Assembly (NCBI GenBank): GCA_016710785.1
Contig: JADJUE010000005.1
Span: 1 to 64,000, forward strand
Source of the DNA: Candidatus Epilinea brevis
GTDB lineage: Bacteria; Chloroflexota; Anaerolineae; Epilineales; Epilineaceae
DNA length: 64,000 nt
Direction: 5' to 3'
Shown here: positions 1 to 9,180 of the stretch, one piece after another
Numbering within the stretch: the first letter of the stretch is position 1
How the letters are laid out: each line of letters starts with the position of its first letter
Program-made: the position numbers and the translations under genes
Notes under the pieces: model-generated
The model's input: only the letters and a program-made list of their open reading frames with translations
Told to the model about the DNA's origin: nothing
Database searches by the model: none

Positions 1-140
1 TGGGCTTGTACGCTAGCGCTGGCGGAGGTCTTCGCGAAGGTGGCGTTCGGTGGGAGTCCCTGCCCCGGCACGGCGGCTCGCTCCGGCGCTGAGAGCCAGA
101 GCATCCCGAGCCCCAGAGACCAGAGCCCCGGAGGCCAGAG

Positions 141-1082
141 TCAGGGAACAGGGGCAGTCATCACCACCCGAAACCCGAGGAACACATAACGGGAGAGCGG
201 ACCGTGGACGTGGCGGTACGCAGCGCGCGCACGGTCGGGAAAGTAGTACCACGACCCGCCCCGCAACACCCGCGGCCGATCGTTCGTCAGGTCCGAGGTC
301 TGACTCTCATACTCTGTGAGCGTCCACTCCCACACGTTCCCCGCCATGTCATGAGCACCGAAGGGAGACGCGCCTTGAGGGTACGATCCCACCGCGGTGG
401 TTTGTCCAGTATCGGCTGTCCCCATGGATCCTCCCGGCTCAAAGACGTTGGCGAAGCCGGCCCTGTAGCCCTCCCCCACGGATACTCGCCCGTCTGTGCC
501 GCCACGCGCTGCCTTCTCCCATTCCTCCTCGGTCGGCAGGCGGATCTCCGCCCCGGCTTCGCAGATCCCCGGCAGCCCGCTGGCTGGCCGTCAGCCAGCG
601 CGTGAAGGCCACCGCGTCGTACCAACTCACCGTTTCCACCCAGCAGATCGGCACCGGACCACGTCGGCTTGCCTGGCTGCTCCTCACGATAGGCCAGCTT
701 CGCTGGTTCGTTCCACCAGTCAGCGTTGCCGTATCCGTCCGCCGCGTTGGTGAAGGCCTGCCATTGGGCTCAAGGTCGTCGTACTTGCTGATCTTGAACG
801 CGGGGAGCGTCACCGTGCGTCTGGCCGTCGCGTTGAACGATGGGTCATCGCTGCCCATGATGAACGGCCCGGCCGGTACATCGACCCAGGCGATGTCCGG
901 CAGGCCATCCGAGCGTACACCCTTGCCGGCGGCCTGCTTCCCTAATCGAGCCACAGAGGCCCATCGCGCGCCGAGCACGACCAAGGCCAGGCTGAGCACC
1001 AGCAGGAGGACACGAAACCTCGGTCGCGCGGTCGTGGCCCATCGACCGGGTCTACGGGCGCTTCATCCTGTGATCGGTCCAT
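141..1082 (-). pseudogene. SUMF1/FGE-like membrane-anchored protein, frameshifted
   Basis: This is a broken copy of the 314-residue SUMF1-like protein found intact at 2794-3738 and 9627-10571. The recognisable pieces are the N-terminal membrane segment (VVLGARWASV), the AGPFIMGSDDP motif, VSWYDAVAFTRWLTA, and the C-terminal GNVWEW / RVLRGGSWYY / GFRVV block. They lie in at least two reading frames, and the stretches between them read correctly only in further frames, so several small indels are present. The start is also damaged: the MDRS codons near 1082 are no longer in frame with the membrane segment. SUMF1-fold proteins include formylglycine-generating and EgtB-type enzymes, but this family lacks the active-site cysteines. 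The first 140 bases of the window are its 3' flank and resemble the flanks of the other copies; no gene is seen there. Confidence 0.8.
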
Positions 1083-1165
1083 ACCAGAATCGTCCTCTCA
1101 ACGTATACCGAGTGAAGCTGCTCCGGTGAAGCCGAAGCCGCTTGTGCGAGGATATCCTACGCCAC

Positions 1166-2709
1166 TCAGGCCCGCACCACCGTCACCGTCCGCCCCGCAG
1201 GCGTCATCGCCTCCACGGCGCTCGTGCGATCCTCGATGGGCGGCTGGCCTGTGCGACGGTCGAAGATCACCAGCCAGCCGGTACCCAGACCTAAGCCGAG
1301 CAGGTAGCGGTCCAACTGCGCCAGCCCGTCGGTCACCGGGTCCGGCCGGTTTTTCGCGCCACACCTTCAGCTCGGAGGCGAAGGTGTCATGGCCATAGCG
1401 CAGGCAGAGGTCCATCCGGCCGCTGCCCACCGCGTACTCCCGCTCCAGGCTACCGCCGCCATTGCGCACCCGGTCCAGGAAGGCCATCAGCACCAGGTGC
1501 GGCGCCACCTCGGCATAGGGCAGGCCGCGCATCAGCGGCTCGCCGTGCTGTCGCCAGAACTGCAGGAAGGCTCGAGCAGGCGCCCGCGTCCATGCGGCCG
1601 TCCGCCCGCAGCCACACCGGGTCCAGCCGCGGCAGTGCCCGCGCCGCGGTGGCCAGCACCGCGGGATGATCTCGCCGTAGATGGGATTGGCGATCTCCAG
1701 ACCGCCGTTCCAATGCACCAGACCCAGGTCCACCGCATAGCGGATGTCATCCTCCGGCAGGTCCTGCCCCGCGGCGCCGCCGGCCAGGATGGGCTCGATC
1801 ACGCGGCGCACGCGCGCTTCGCGCAGCCGTTCGGCCAGGCTGTCCAGGTGGGTGTCCTGGCGCTGCGATGAGCAGGTCCTTGGCCGCTTCGATGACCTCG
1901 GCCGTCACCGGCGCGGCCCGATCCGTCACCAGCACCTCCACCGCCTGCCGCGCCAGGGCGTTGACCAGCCAGGGCTGGCCCTGCGTCAGGACGAACGCCC
2001 GCTCCAGGGCTTCGGGCGTAAACAGCTGCCCGGTGTCTTCGGTATGCTGCCGGTAGAGGGCAGCCACCTCAGCAGCGTCGAAGTTCCGGAGGGTGATCGA
2101 CTCGACCTTGATGTTAAAGGGACTGGCCGTCCCTAGCCGCCCGGCCTCGCCCGCCGCCACCCGGTAATCGCGCACGTCACGCAGGCCGATGAGGGCCAGG
2201 GACCATGGAAAGGCCCGCGGCCGATTGCGATAGCCATCCCGCAATTGGCGAAGGACCGAGATCAACGCAGCATCATGAAGGGCGTCGATCTCGTCCAGGA
2301 AGACCACCAAGGGGTGAGGGGCCGCCACCGCCCAGGCCGCCAAAGCCGCTCCGATGCCGTCTCCCGGCTCGGCCGCGGGCCAGGGTGGGGGTTGCAGTTC
2401 CTGGGGAAGCTGTGCGCCCGCGGCTCGGCTCCAGCTCCCTAGGATGGCCCCTTCCGCCGCTCCGGGGTCATCTCCGAACGGTGCGCCTACCTCCATCGAC
2501 AGCAGCGCCGCCACATAGCGCCCGGAGGCGGTCAGCTCCTCCGCGAGCCCCAGCAGCGCCGTCGTCTTGCCCGTCTGCCGAGGTGCATGCAGGACGAAGT
2601 AAAGCTTCTGCCCCACCAGGCCCATCACCTGCGGCAGGCGCGCCGTCGGGGGCAGCATGTAGTGGTCTTCCGCCCGACAAGGGCCGGCGGTGTTGAACGC
2701 GCGGGGCAT
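1166..2709 (-). pseudogene. AAA-like ATPase with C-terminal PD-(D/E)XK nuclease-like domain, frameshifted
   Basis: The N-terminal part reads MPRAFNTAGPCRAEDHYMLPP, a typical start for a Chloroflexota/cyanobacterial AAA-like ATPase. It is followed by a P-loop (APRQTGKTT) and a Walker B motif (LVVFLDEIDAL). After residue ~270 (KDLLIA, near 1850) the frame is lost. It is then recovered in pieces: DIRYAVDLGLVHW, FLQFWRQHGEPL, and a nuclease-like GRMDLCL...ASELKVWRE segment that fits the D...ExK signature of PD-(D/E)XK folds. At least three frame changes are needed to reach a stop at 1166. The start at 2709 is chosen over an upstream in-frame ATG at 2757 because family members begin at this point. 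Such proteins are often proposed to be mobile or defence-related; that is inference. The clustering of broken genes here argues for real decay rather than sequencing error. Confidence 0.75.
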
Positions 2710-2793
2710 GCGGTACGGCTCCTTGGCCTGCGGGAAGTATACCGCTGCCGGCGACACAGGGCGTGCGGCCCACCAGAGCCCCCGAGGCTAAGG

Positions 2794-3738
2794 TCAAGGA
2801 ACAGGGGCAGCCAGCACAACCCGAAACCCGCCGCGCCTGACACGGTAGAACGGAACGGAGGGGAGGCGGAACGAAGCGCGCGCAAAGTCGGGAGAGTTGA
2901 ACCACGACCCGCCCCGCAACACTAGCGGCCGATCATCCGTCAGGTCCGAGGCGCTATGGCCCCCATACTCCGTGAGCGTCCACTCCCACACGTTCCCCGC
3001 CATGTCCTGAGCACCGAAGGGGGACGCGCCTTGGGGGTACGATCCTACCGCGGTGGGGTGTCCCCTATCGACCGTCTCAAGGGGTCCTCCCTGCTCACGG
3101 ACATTGGCAAAGCCGGTCTTGTAGCCCTCTCCCCACGGATACTCGCGCCCGTCTGTGCCGCGCGCTGCCTTCTCCCATTCCTCCTCGGTCTGCAGGCGGA
3201 TCTCTGTCGCCGCATCCAGTTGCCCCGCCTTACGCAGTCTGGCCGTCAGCCAGCGCGTGTAGGCCACCGCATCGTACCAGCTCAACCACGAAGCCGGCAG
3301 ATCGGCACCGGACCACTTCGGCTCTCTTGGCCACTCTTCACGCTCGGCCGGTCCCGTCGGGTCGCTCCACCAGTCAGCATTGCGGTATCCGTCCGCCGCG
3401 TTCATGAAGGCCCTCCATTGGGCCTGGGTCGTCTCGTACCTGCTGATCTTGAACGCGGGCAGGGTCACCGTGCGTCTGGCCGTCGCACCGAACGATGGGT
3501 CGTCGCTGCCCATGATGAACGGCCCGGCGGGTACATCGACCCAGGCGATGTCCGGCAGGCCGTCCTGGCGCAGGCCCTTGCCGACGTCCATCGGCCCGAA
3601 GCGGACCACAGAGGCCCATCGCGCGCCGAGCACGACCAGGGCCAGGCCGAGCACCAGCAGGAAAACGCGGACCTTCCGCAGCGTGGCGGTGGCTTCATCG
3701 ATCGGGAACATGGGCTGTCCATCCGGTGATCGGTCCAT
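2794..3738 (-). CDS. SUMF1-like (FGE-sulfatase fold) membrane-anchored protein
   Basis: The 314-residue protein has a cytoplasmic N-terminus, one membrane segment at ~22-45 (VRVFLLVLGLALVVLGARW) and an extracytoplasmic SUMF1 domain at ~65-312. Family hallmarks are PAGPFIMGSDDP, SWYDAVAYTRWL, EEEWEKAARGTDGREYPWG, AGNVWEWTLTEY, LVLRGGSW and GGFRVV. The cysteine pair used by true formylglycine-generating enzymes in the block after RGGSW is absent; that block reads NSPDFARASFRLPSVP. Sulfatase activation is therefore unlikely, and a binding or EgtB/PvdO-like role is more plausible. The sequence upstream of the start is shared with the copies at 141 and 9627, which suggests that the gene spread with its 5' flank. 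No sulfatase gene is nearby. Confidence 0.82.
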   Translation of the reverse strand: MDRSPDGQPMFPIDEATATLRKVRVFLLVLGLALVVLGARWASVVRFGPMDVGKGLRQDGLPDIAWVDVPAGPFIMGSDDPSFGATARRTVTLPAFKISRYETTQAQWRAFMNAADGYRNADWWSDPTGPAEREEWPREPKWSGADLPASWLSWYDAVAYTRWLTARLRKAGQLDAATEIRLQTEEEWEKAARGTDGREYPWGEGYKTGFANVREQGGPLETVDRGHPTAVGSYPQGASPFGAQDMAGNVWEWTLTEYGGHSASDLTDDRPLVLRGGSWFNSPDFARASFRLPSVPFYRVRRGGFRVVLAAPVP

Positions 3739-3844
3739 CGTGGAGTCGTCCTCTCTGCGCAGATAGCGGCGGGTCGCCGCCGAGGAAGGCGTTGATGATG
3801 ATCGTCAGTGGCATGGTGGCCTGCGTTCGTGATGATGGCTGGCA

Positions 3845-3884
3845 GTTCTATCCAGGAACATCCTGGATAGAACCTGGATAGAAC
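3845..3884. repeat. 13-bp perfect hairpin plus an extra copy of its arm
   Basis: Bases 3845-3857 (gttctatccagga) and 3861-3873 are exact reverse complements separated by a 3-nt loop (aca). The arm is then repeated directly at 3874-3884 (ctggatagaac). The site lies just 3' of the AlbA_2/RecG-like gene that ends at 3898. It has no T-run on either strand, so an operator, recombination site or factor-dependent terminator fits as well as an intrinsic terminator. The matching place beside the second copy (8330-8415) has related tatcca/gaatag words but not this perfect hairpin. Confidence 0.55.
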
Positions 3885-3897
3885 GCGAATAGACATG

Positions 3898-5211
3898 CTA
3901 TCCGGCTTTCACGTAGCGGCGCCAGCGTCCCTTACCCTCGGGCCGCAAGCAGCCTTGGCTGGCCAGCTTGTCGAGAATGTAGTAGGCGCGGTTGTCTGAG
4001 ACACCCAGAAGGGTCCGGCACTCCCCGTTGGAGATGGATCCATGTCCCGTGACGTGTTCAAGCACTCGGTCGCTGTCCGCGGGGGATACTTCCTGCGGCA
4101 CGTCCTTGCCGCTGACTTCCACCAACCGATACGTCGTCCCGCGTCCCACCCCATCCTGTGCCACGAGCCCCTGCTGCACCAGGCCGCGGATCTCCTGCCC
4201 GGCCACTGTGGAGTCGACGTGGTTCAGGCGGCGGTAGTCGGCATTGGCGATCTGGCCGCGCTGTCGGAAGTAGACAAGGGCCAGGCGCTGCCGGTCGTTG
4301 ATCGTACGGTCGGCGAACTGGTTGAGCCAGGCGATGGCCGTTGGGTTCATGAGGGTGTGATTGCGGATGGTGACCCAGAATGACGATCGCCGGTCATCGA
4401 AGCGGGGCGGCTCCAGATTGGCCTCGCGCAGCGCCCGCAACATCGAGCCGATGCCGCTGCCGCGATTCTCGACCACGTGCAGGTCTTCCAAGATGCGCAT
4501 GAGGCGGGCGTTGCGGGTGGAATGCTGTTCTTCCAGGTTCTCGATGTTCACGTTGCCGAACAGGCCGCCGGGGCTCTGGACCTCGATGCGGTCGGCAAAC
4601 AAGCGGATCTGGATGTAGCTGCCGCGCACGTAGGGGCTGTAATCACGGTGAGCGACGGCGTTGGCGATGACCTCGCGCACGGCGTCCAGCGGGTACTCAG
4701 GGATGTCGCGGTCCAGCGTCGCGTCGGGCACCACCTCGGCGTCATGCTGCGGCTGACCGCGACCGCTGACGTAGCCGAACACCTCATACTCGCTCATCTG
4801 GCGGTTGGTGTTGCCCACCCGCAAGTAGGCGCCCTTGGGCAGGCCGGCAGCCTTGTAGAAGCAGGGCTTCTGCGCCGCCTGCACCTCATCCACCTCGATC
4901 GCCACGACCACCCGCCCGTCGATCTCGTCTACCGTGAACGTGGGTCGCAGCGCCGGCTACATGCCGTCCGTGGCCAGATGCGCAACCTCCTCTTGCAGCC
5001 TCTGCGGGTTCTGCACCCCCACCAGCCCGAAGTCCGTCCGCTCATCCAGCCCGCACAGCACCACACCGCCGCCGGTGCGGTTGGCGAAAGCCGACAGCAC
5101 CTCCTGCAGTTTCGGCGTCCCCCCACGGGCAGCCTTCACCTCGACGCTGTCCAGCTCCATCTGCCGGGCCTGGATGTCGGCGACGAGCTGACGGAGGTCG
5201 TCGCGGGTCAT
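3898..5211 (-). pseudogene. AlbA_2 (Schlafen-like) / RecG-like ATP-binding protein, interrupted by one amber codon
   Basis: The gene starts at 5211 with MTRDDLRQLVADIQARQME. It encodes an AlbA_2 DNA-binding domain (DSVEVKAARGG, LSAFANRTGGGVVLCGL), a RecG-like HATPase_c_4 region (YPLDAVREVIANAVAHRDYS, ENRGSGIGSM) and a C-terminal winged-helix part. The frame is continuous from 5211 to 3898 except for one TAG at 4957-4959, between HLATDGM and PALRPTF. A single G-to-T change from GAG would create it. Translation could restart at a GTG/ATG near 4911, giving a 337-residue protein without AlbA_2. Family members are commonly annotated as putative DNA binding proteins or RecG-like and occur with mobile and defence genes. 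A shortened copy of the same gene lies at 8423-8989. Confidence 0.8.
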
Positions 5212-5386
5212 GGGTCGATGTTGGCGAAGATACGAGGCATGGCAGCTTGCCTGGGTAGCCGGGGATTCGATCGACTCCGGTATAGCACAGAAGATCGGGT
5301 CCGGCCAGCACGGTGCCGGCCGACCCGTCATGCCCTAGTTTCCGCCTCTCCCTCAATGATCCCGTGCATCGGCCAACCCACCACCC

Positions 5387-6037
5387 TCACCGCCCCAGCC
5401 CCGCATCACGGGCCTTCACGATGGCCTGCGCGCGGTCGGCCACCTGCAGCTTGCCGAAGAGGTTTGAGCTGTAGTTGCGAACCGTCTTGGGGCTGAAGCC
5501 CAGCTGCGCCGCGATGGCCTCGTTGTTGGCCCCGGTAGCCATCAGCCGGAGCACCGCGAGCTCACTTTCGGTGAGATCGGGAAAGTCCTCGCTGGGTACG
5601 GCGGGGCGCGCGGCGAAGAAGCGCATCATGCGCGCCGCGATGGCCGGGCTGAAGATGGCCTCGCCGTTTCCCACCGCCAGGATGGCGCGCCGGATGTCCT
5701 CGTCGTAGCTGTCCTTGAGCACGTAGCCCCGCGCGCCGGCGCGCATGGCGGCGAACACGCTGTCGTCGTCCTGGAACATCGTGACGACGAGGATGCGGAT
5801 ATGCGGGCTGGTCTGCACGATCTGGCGGATGGCCGGAAGCCCGCCGCCCTCCGGCATCTGCAGGTCCAGCAGGACCACGTCCGGCTGCAGCGCTTCGGCC
5901 ATCCGCACGGCCTCCGCGCCGTTGGTCGCCTCGCCCAGCAGGTCCACCTCGGGCATGGACGCCAGCAGCGCACGCAGACCCGTGCGGAAGAGCGGATGGT
6001 CGTCGGCGATCAAGAGGGTCAAGGGCTCCATGGTCAA
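5387..6037 (-). CDS. NarL/LuxR-family response regulator
   Basis: The 216-residue protein has a receiver domain (residues 6-122) with the acidic pair ADDHP, the phospho-acceptor Asp58 in VVLLDLQMP and the switch lysine in GYVLKDSY. The C-terminal LuxR-type helix-turn-helix (~150-212) includes LTESELAVLRLMATGANNEA and the recognition helix FSPKTVRNYSSNLF. The start codon overlaps the stop of the upstream kinase gene by 4 bases (ATGA), so the two are translationally coupled and form a cognate pair. The kinase should phosphorylate Asp58, and the regulator then binds DNA. The target genes cannot be read from the sequence; the membrane protein at 7422 is in the same operon. This gene is intact, in contrast to the decayed genes on both sides. 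Confidence 0.95.
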   Translation of the reverse strand: MTMEPLTLLIADDHPLFRTGLRALLASMPEVDLLGEATNGAEAVRMAEALQPDVVLLDLQMPEGGGLPAIRQIVQTSPHIRILVVTMFQDDDSVFAAMRAGARGYVLKDSYDEDIRRAILAVGNGEAIFSPAIAARMMRFFAARPAVPSEDFPDLTESELAVLRLMATGANNEAIAAQLGFSPKTVRNYSSNLFGKLQVADRAQAIVKARDAGLGR

Positions 6038-7401
6038 GACTCCTGGTTGGGCTGCTGGTGTTCCACCGGCTCGAGTCCCGGCGGATCAAGTCCCGGCGGC
6101 TCGAGCCCAGCCGGCGCAAGCCGCAACGGCAGCCGCGCCAGCACCCGCGCGCCGCCGTCCAGGTCGTTCTCCAGCATGAGGCTGCCGCCCAGTTCCGCCG
6201 CCCGCTCGCGCATCGAGGACGTGCCCACCCCCACCGGGAGATCGGCGGCGAAGCCGCGGCCGTCGTCGCTGACCTCCAGCCCCAGCTCATCGGCGGCCAG
6301 GGCGATGCGCAGCAGGCAGCGCCGGGCGCCGGAATGGCGGATCACGTTGTGGATGGCCTCGCCGGCGATGCGGTAAGCCGCCACCTCTACCGCCGCGGGC
6401 AGCGCCGGCATCGGCTCCGGCGCACGCAGGTCGAAAGCGATGTCCGACTCCGCGGGGACCAGTTGCCGGATGGCGCCCAGCAGGCCGAAGGCGTCGAGCA
6501 TCGGCGGCCGCAGGTCGTTGACCAGACGGCGGATCTCGGCCGTGGCGCCGCGCAGGCTCTCGCGCAGACCGTCCATGAGGCGCTCCGCCTCGTCCGGCCG
6601 GCCGCGCATCAGGCGCTGGATGGCGCCCAGCTGCAGTTGCAGCGCGGACAAGGTGGGTGCCAGCCCGTCGTGCAGGTCATTGCGGATGCGCCGGCGCTCC
6701 TCTTCGCGCGCGGCCACCAGGTGTTCGCGCGACGCCTGCAGATCCACCGTGAGCCGCGCCGCGTAGAGCGCGATGCCCAGCTGCCGTGCGACATCGCCCA
6801 GCAAGGCCCGATCGCGCTGCGTCAGCGGCCGCCCGGCCGCCCGACCGCCGACGACCAGCAGGCCCAGACGCTGGTCCAAGTAGGCGATCGGCAGACGGCT
6901 GAGCGGCGCGCCGGCCGCCGGCTGACCGACGTTGAAGTCCATGGTTGCGGGCACCGCGTCCACCGCGAGGCCCTCGTCCGCCATGATGTGCACATAGGGC
7001 AGGCGCAGGTCGGTGGCGATCATCCGGGCCACTTGGGGCAGGGCGGCCCGCGGGCTGGCCATCTGTTGCAGCTCGGCGTTGAGCCGGCCGACGAGCGCGT
7101 AGGCGTCGTCCTCCTGGGCTTGGACCAGGTCGTCGATGGCGTCGCGCAGCCAGCGGCGCAAGGGGGCGAAGGTGGCGGTCACAAGGGCCAGGGCGATGAC
7201 ATGGAGCCACCACGGCGGGTTGAACACGATCTGTCGGTTTCCGGTGAGCAAGGCGCCCACGATGACCACTCCGAGGAAGGCCAGGAGCACGTAGCCGAGT
7301 AGAAGGACGGCCAGCAGGCCGCCTCCCAGCAGGCCGCTGCCATCCCATCGCCGCCGCGGCGGCAGGTCGGTCGGCGGCTCCGACCGCGGGGCTTCCGACA
7401 T
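6034..7401 (-). CDS. NarX/DesK-type sensor histidine kinase
   Basis: The 455-residue kinase has hydrophobic segments at ~24-53 and ~63-80. A GAF-like or linker region follows (~95-245), then a HisKA_3 dimerisation domain with the phospho-accepting His in RNDLHDGLAPTLSAL. The HATPase_c domain has the N-box IHNVIRHSGA and the G-box DDGRGF ... MRERAAELGG. The start MSEAPRSEP at 7401 is chosen because the open frame upstream of it is out-of-frame sequence of the 7422-7829 gene. A proline/glycine-rich tail (ending near PNQES) follows the ATPase domain. The gene overlaps the response regulator by 4 bases. The short membrane region with no large periplasmic domain suggests intramembrane or cytoplasmic sensing, as in DesK and LiaS; that is inference. 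Confidence 0.93.
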   Translation of the reverse strand: MSEAPRSEPPTDLPPRRRWDGSGLLGGGLLAVLLLGYVLLAFLGVVIVGALLTGNRQIVFNPPWWLHVIALALVTATFAPLRRWLRDAIDDLVQAQEDDAYALVGRLNAELQQMASPRAALPQVARMIATDLRLPYVHIMADEGLAVDAVPATMDFNVGQPAAGAPLSRLPIAYLDQRLGLLVVGGRAAGRPLTQRDRALLGDVARQLGIALYAARLTVDLQASREHLVAAREEERRRIRNDLHDGLAPTLSALQLQLGAIQRLMRGRPDEAERLMDGLRESLRGATAEIRRLVNDLRPPMLDAFGLLGAIRQLVPAESDIAFDLRAPEPMPALPAAVEVAAYRIAGEAIHNVIRHSGARRCLLRIALAADELGLEVSDDGRGFAADLPVGVGTSSMRERAAELGGSLMLENDLDGGARVLARLPLRLAPAGLEPPGLDPPGLEPVEHQQPNQES

Positions 7402-7421
7402 ACCGCCGCTCCTGTCCCCGC

Positions 7422-7829
7422 TCAGGCGGTCGTCGGCACGGGATCGCGCCGCAGCACCAGGACGATGATCAGCACGTAGACCAGGACGCTCAGCCCCATG
7501 ACCACACCCATGGCCACCGACCCGACTGCGACGGCTCCCAGTACGTCGCCGGCGCCGAACACCGCGTTGACGGCGCAGGTGACGATGGCCACCACCTTGC
7601 CCCAGCGCTGGCCCTTCCACAGGCCGAATGCGCTGAAGAGGCCGGCGACGGCCAGGGCAAAGAACATCAGCCCGGCCCAAAAGGGCGGACCCCCCATCTC
7701 CTCAGCCCCCGGCAGCGGCGGCAGACCCTGGCTGCCGCCGGCCAGAATGCGGATGGCGGAGACAAGACCGAAGACGCCGGACAGCACCAGCAGCCCGGCG
7801 GCAATGCGCGCGCGATTCGAGGCGTTCAT
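7422..7829 (-). CDS. Four-helix membrane protein, first gene of the two-component operon
   Basis: This 135-residue protein has four hydrophobic segments: ~8-28 (IAAGLLVLSGVFGLVSAIRI), ~50-70, ~77-98 and ~103-125. The C-terminus is short and charged (LRRDPVPTTA). I do not recognise the family. A Shine-Dalgarno-like AAGGAAGG lies just before the start on the minus strand (7834-7841). The gene is 20 bases upstream of the histidine kinase and in the same direction, so it is probably co-transcribed. It could be an accessory membrane component of signalling or the sensed target itself, as with LiaF-like partners of LiaS kinases, but no sequence motif proves this. Confidence 0.8.
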   Translation of the reverse strand: MNASNRARIAAGLLVLSGVFGLVSAIRILAGGSQGLPPLPGAEEMGGPPFWAGLMFFALAVAGLFSAFGLWKGQRWGKVVAIVTCAVNAVFGAGDVLGAVAVGSVAMGVVMGLSVLVYVLIIVLVLRRDPVPTTA

Positions 7830-7995
7830 GACCCTTCCTTTCCGGTATGAGCGAAACGATGGGCCTATGCTACGACGGCGCCGTCCCAGGCACTAGGGTC
7901 ATCCGTCCTCGATCGCTTGGGACGAGGGCGGGGCTCCTTGGTCTGCGGGAACGTGCGACATGCGGACTTACGACGGCTCTGTCCCATACCCACCG

Positions 7996-8310
7996 TTACC
8001 GAGCGAAGGTCGACCGAATCGCCGCCACGGTCGCCGGCCGCGCCCTGGCATCCACCAGCGTCTCGACCCGCTCGGGCAGCATCACGAACACGGGCATCCC
8101 CTCCTCCGCCGCCGCCCCCACCAAGCGCTCGACTTGGCCGCCGGGTTCCGCGTGTACGACAAGGAGAGTGGAAGACATCGCGGCGACCAGCGCGTTGCGG
8201 CGCGCCGCCAGCTCGGCCGTGGCGCGCCGGTGCCGGTCGTCGAAGCCCGACACCACAGTCAGGCGCCCCTCCGCGATGAGGGGCGTGTTGGCGATAATCG
8301 TCAGGGGCAT
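7996..8310 (-). CDS. DprA/SMF-like (SLOG fold) short protein, probably a fragment
   Basis: The 104-residue protein contains the block LAARRNALVAAMSSTLLVVH, which resembles the C-terminal half of the DprA/SMF Rossmann-like domain (RRNRIIAALSDALLVVEA in the family). It is followed by a GGQVERLVGAAAEEGMPVFV segment. The nucleotide-binding first half found in DprA is missing, so this is either a truncated relic or a minimal SLOG-type protein. It lies downstream of the shortened AlbA_2/RecG-like gene (8423-8989) on the same strand. A short related start (MPLTIIIN, near 3814) sits in the same position after the other copy of that gene. The two genes may thus have formed an ancestral pair. The functional assignment is tentative. 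Confidence 0.5.
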   Translation of the reverse strand: MPLTIIANTPLIAEGRLTVVSGFDDRHRRATAELAARRNALVAAMSSTLLVVHAEPGGQVERLVGAAAEEGMPVFVMLPERVETLVDARARPATVAAIRSTFAR

Positions 8311-8422
8311 CTATGACCTCATTCCGTTCTGAATCTAGGTCTTATCCACGTCTATCCAGCGTCTATTCGCGGGCGGCGCGAATAGGGCGCGAATAGAGCG
8401 CGCATAGCACCCATCGATCCTA

Positions 8423-8989
8423 TCATGGCGCTGTGTACCGACGCCAGCGTCCGTGTCCAACTGCCCTCAGACGTCCATCTTGGCTGAGCTTGCTGAGAAG
8501 CCGGTAGGTCTGGTCCTTGTTTAGGCCAAGCAGTGCTTGGCAGTCACCGCTTGTCACCGCACCTCTCGACTGCACGAGAGATAGAACAGCGATCTCGGGG
8601 CTGCTATCGCCGGCAGCAGGGGCGTTGGCATCGTCGACTGCGAGCAATCTGTAAGTCGTCCCGCGTCGCACCCCATCCTGTGCCACGAGCCCCTGCTGCA
8701 CCAGGCCGCGGAGCTCCTGGCCGGCCACTGTAGAGTCGACGTGGTTCAGGCGGCGGTAGTCGGCATTGGCGATCTGGCCGCGCTGTCGGAAGTAGACAAG
8801 GGCCAGGCGCTGCCGGTCGTTGATCGTGCGGTCGGCGAACTGGTTGGGCCAGGCGATGGCCGTTGGGTTCATGAGGGTGTGATTGCGGATGGTGACCCAG
8901 AATGACGATCGCCGGTCATCGAAGCGGGGCGGCTCCATCTGCCGCGTCTGGATGTCCGCGACGAGCTGACGGAGGTCGTCGCGGGTCAT
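8423..8989 (-). pseudogene. Internally deleted copy of the AlbA_2/RecG-like gene
   Basis: The copy starts like the gene at 5211 (MTRDDLRQLVADIQTRQME) and then jumps directly to EPPRFDDRRSSFWVTIRNHT, skipping 248 codons that encode most of AlbA_2 and the whole ATPase-like region. The joint lies on a 6-bp word (gctcca) that occurs at 4410-4415 and 5154-5159 in the longer copy. The lost segment is exactly 744 bp, so the frame is kept. The remaining 188 residues are mainly the C-terminal winged-helix region. After TTYRL (near 8650) the sequence diverges from the first copy but stays alignable (ALLGLNKDQTYRLLSKL, GRWRRYTAP). An alternative view is that it makes a small stable DNA-binding protein that antagonises the full-length product. 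Confidence 0.72.
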
Positions 8990-9171
8990 GGGTCGATGTT
9001 GTCGAAGATACGAGGCATGGCAGCTTGCCTGGGTAGCCGGGGATTCGATCGACTCCGGTATAGCACAGAAGATCGGGTCCGGCCAGCACCGTGCCGGCCG
9101 ACACGTCATGCCCTAGCTTCCGCCTCTCCCTCAATGATCCCGTGCATTGGCCAACCCACCACCCTCACCTT
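8652..9171. repeat. Duplicate of 4130-4415 joined to 5154-5394
   Basis: This segment is nearly identical to two separate stretches of the first AlbA_2/RecG-like locus. Bases 8652-8938 match 4130-4415, and 8939-9171 match 5154-5394, including about 180 bp of non-coding sequence upstream of the start codon. The similarity ends abruptly after the shared word ccaacccaccaccctcacc. One side then continues into the response regulator gene and the other into a headless DUF6883 frame. It is a segmental duplication followed by deletion, not a classical insertion sequence; no terminal inverted repeats or target duplication were found. Confidence 0.78.
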
Positions 9172-9180
9172 CCCCTCCGC

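Noticed and set aside
2794..3738. Annotation as a true formylglycine-generating enzyme or sulfatase activator
   Set aside because: The active-site cysteines are absent and no sulfatase gene is nearby.
6034..7680. Kinase start at 7680
   Set aside because: The first 93 codons are the 7422-7829 gene read out of frame. The start MSEAPRSEP at 7401 fits domain and spacing.
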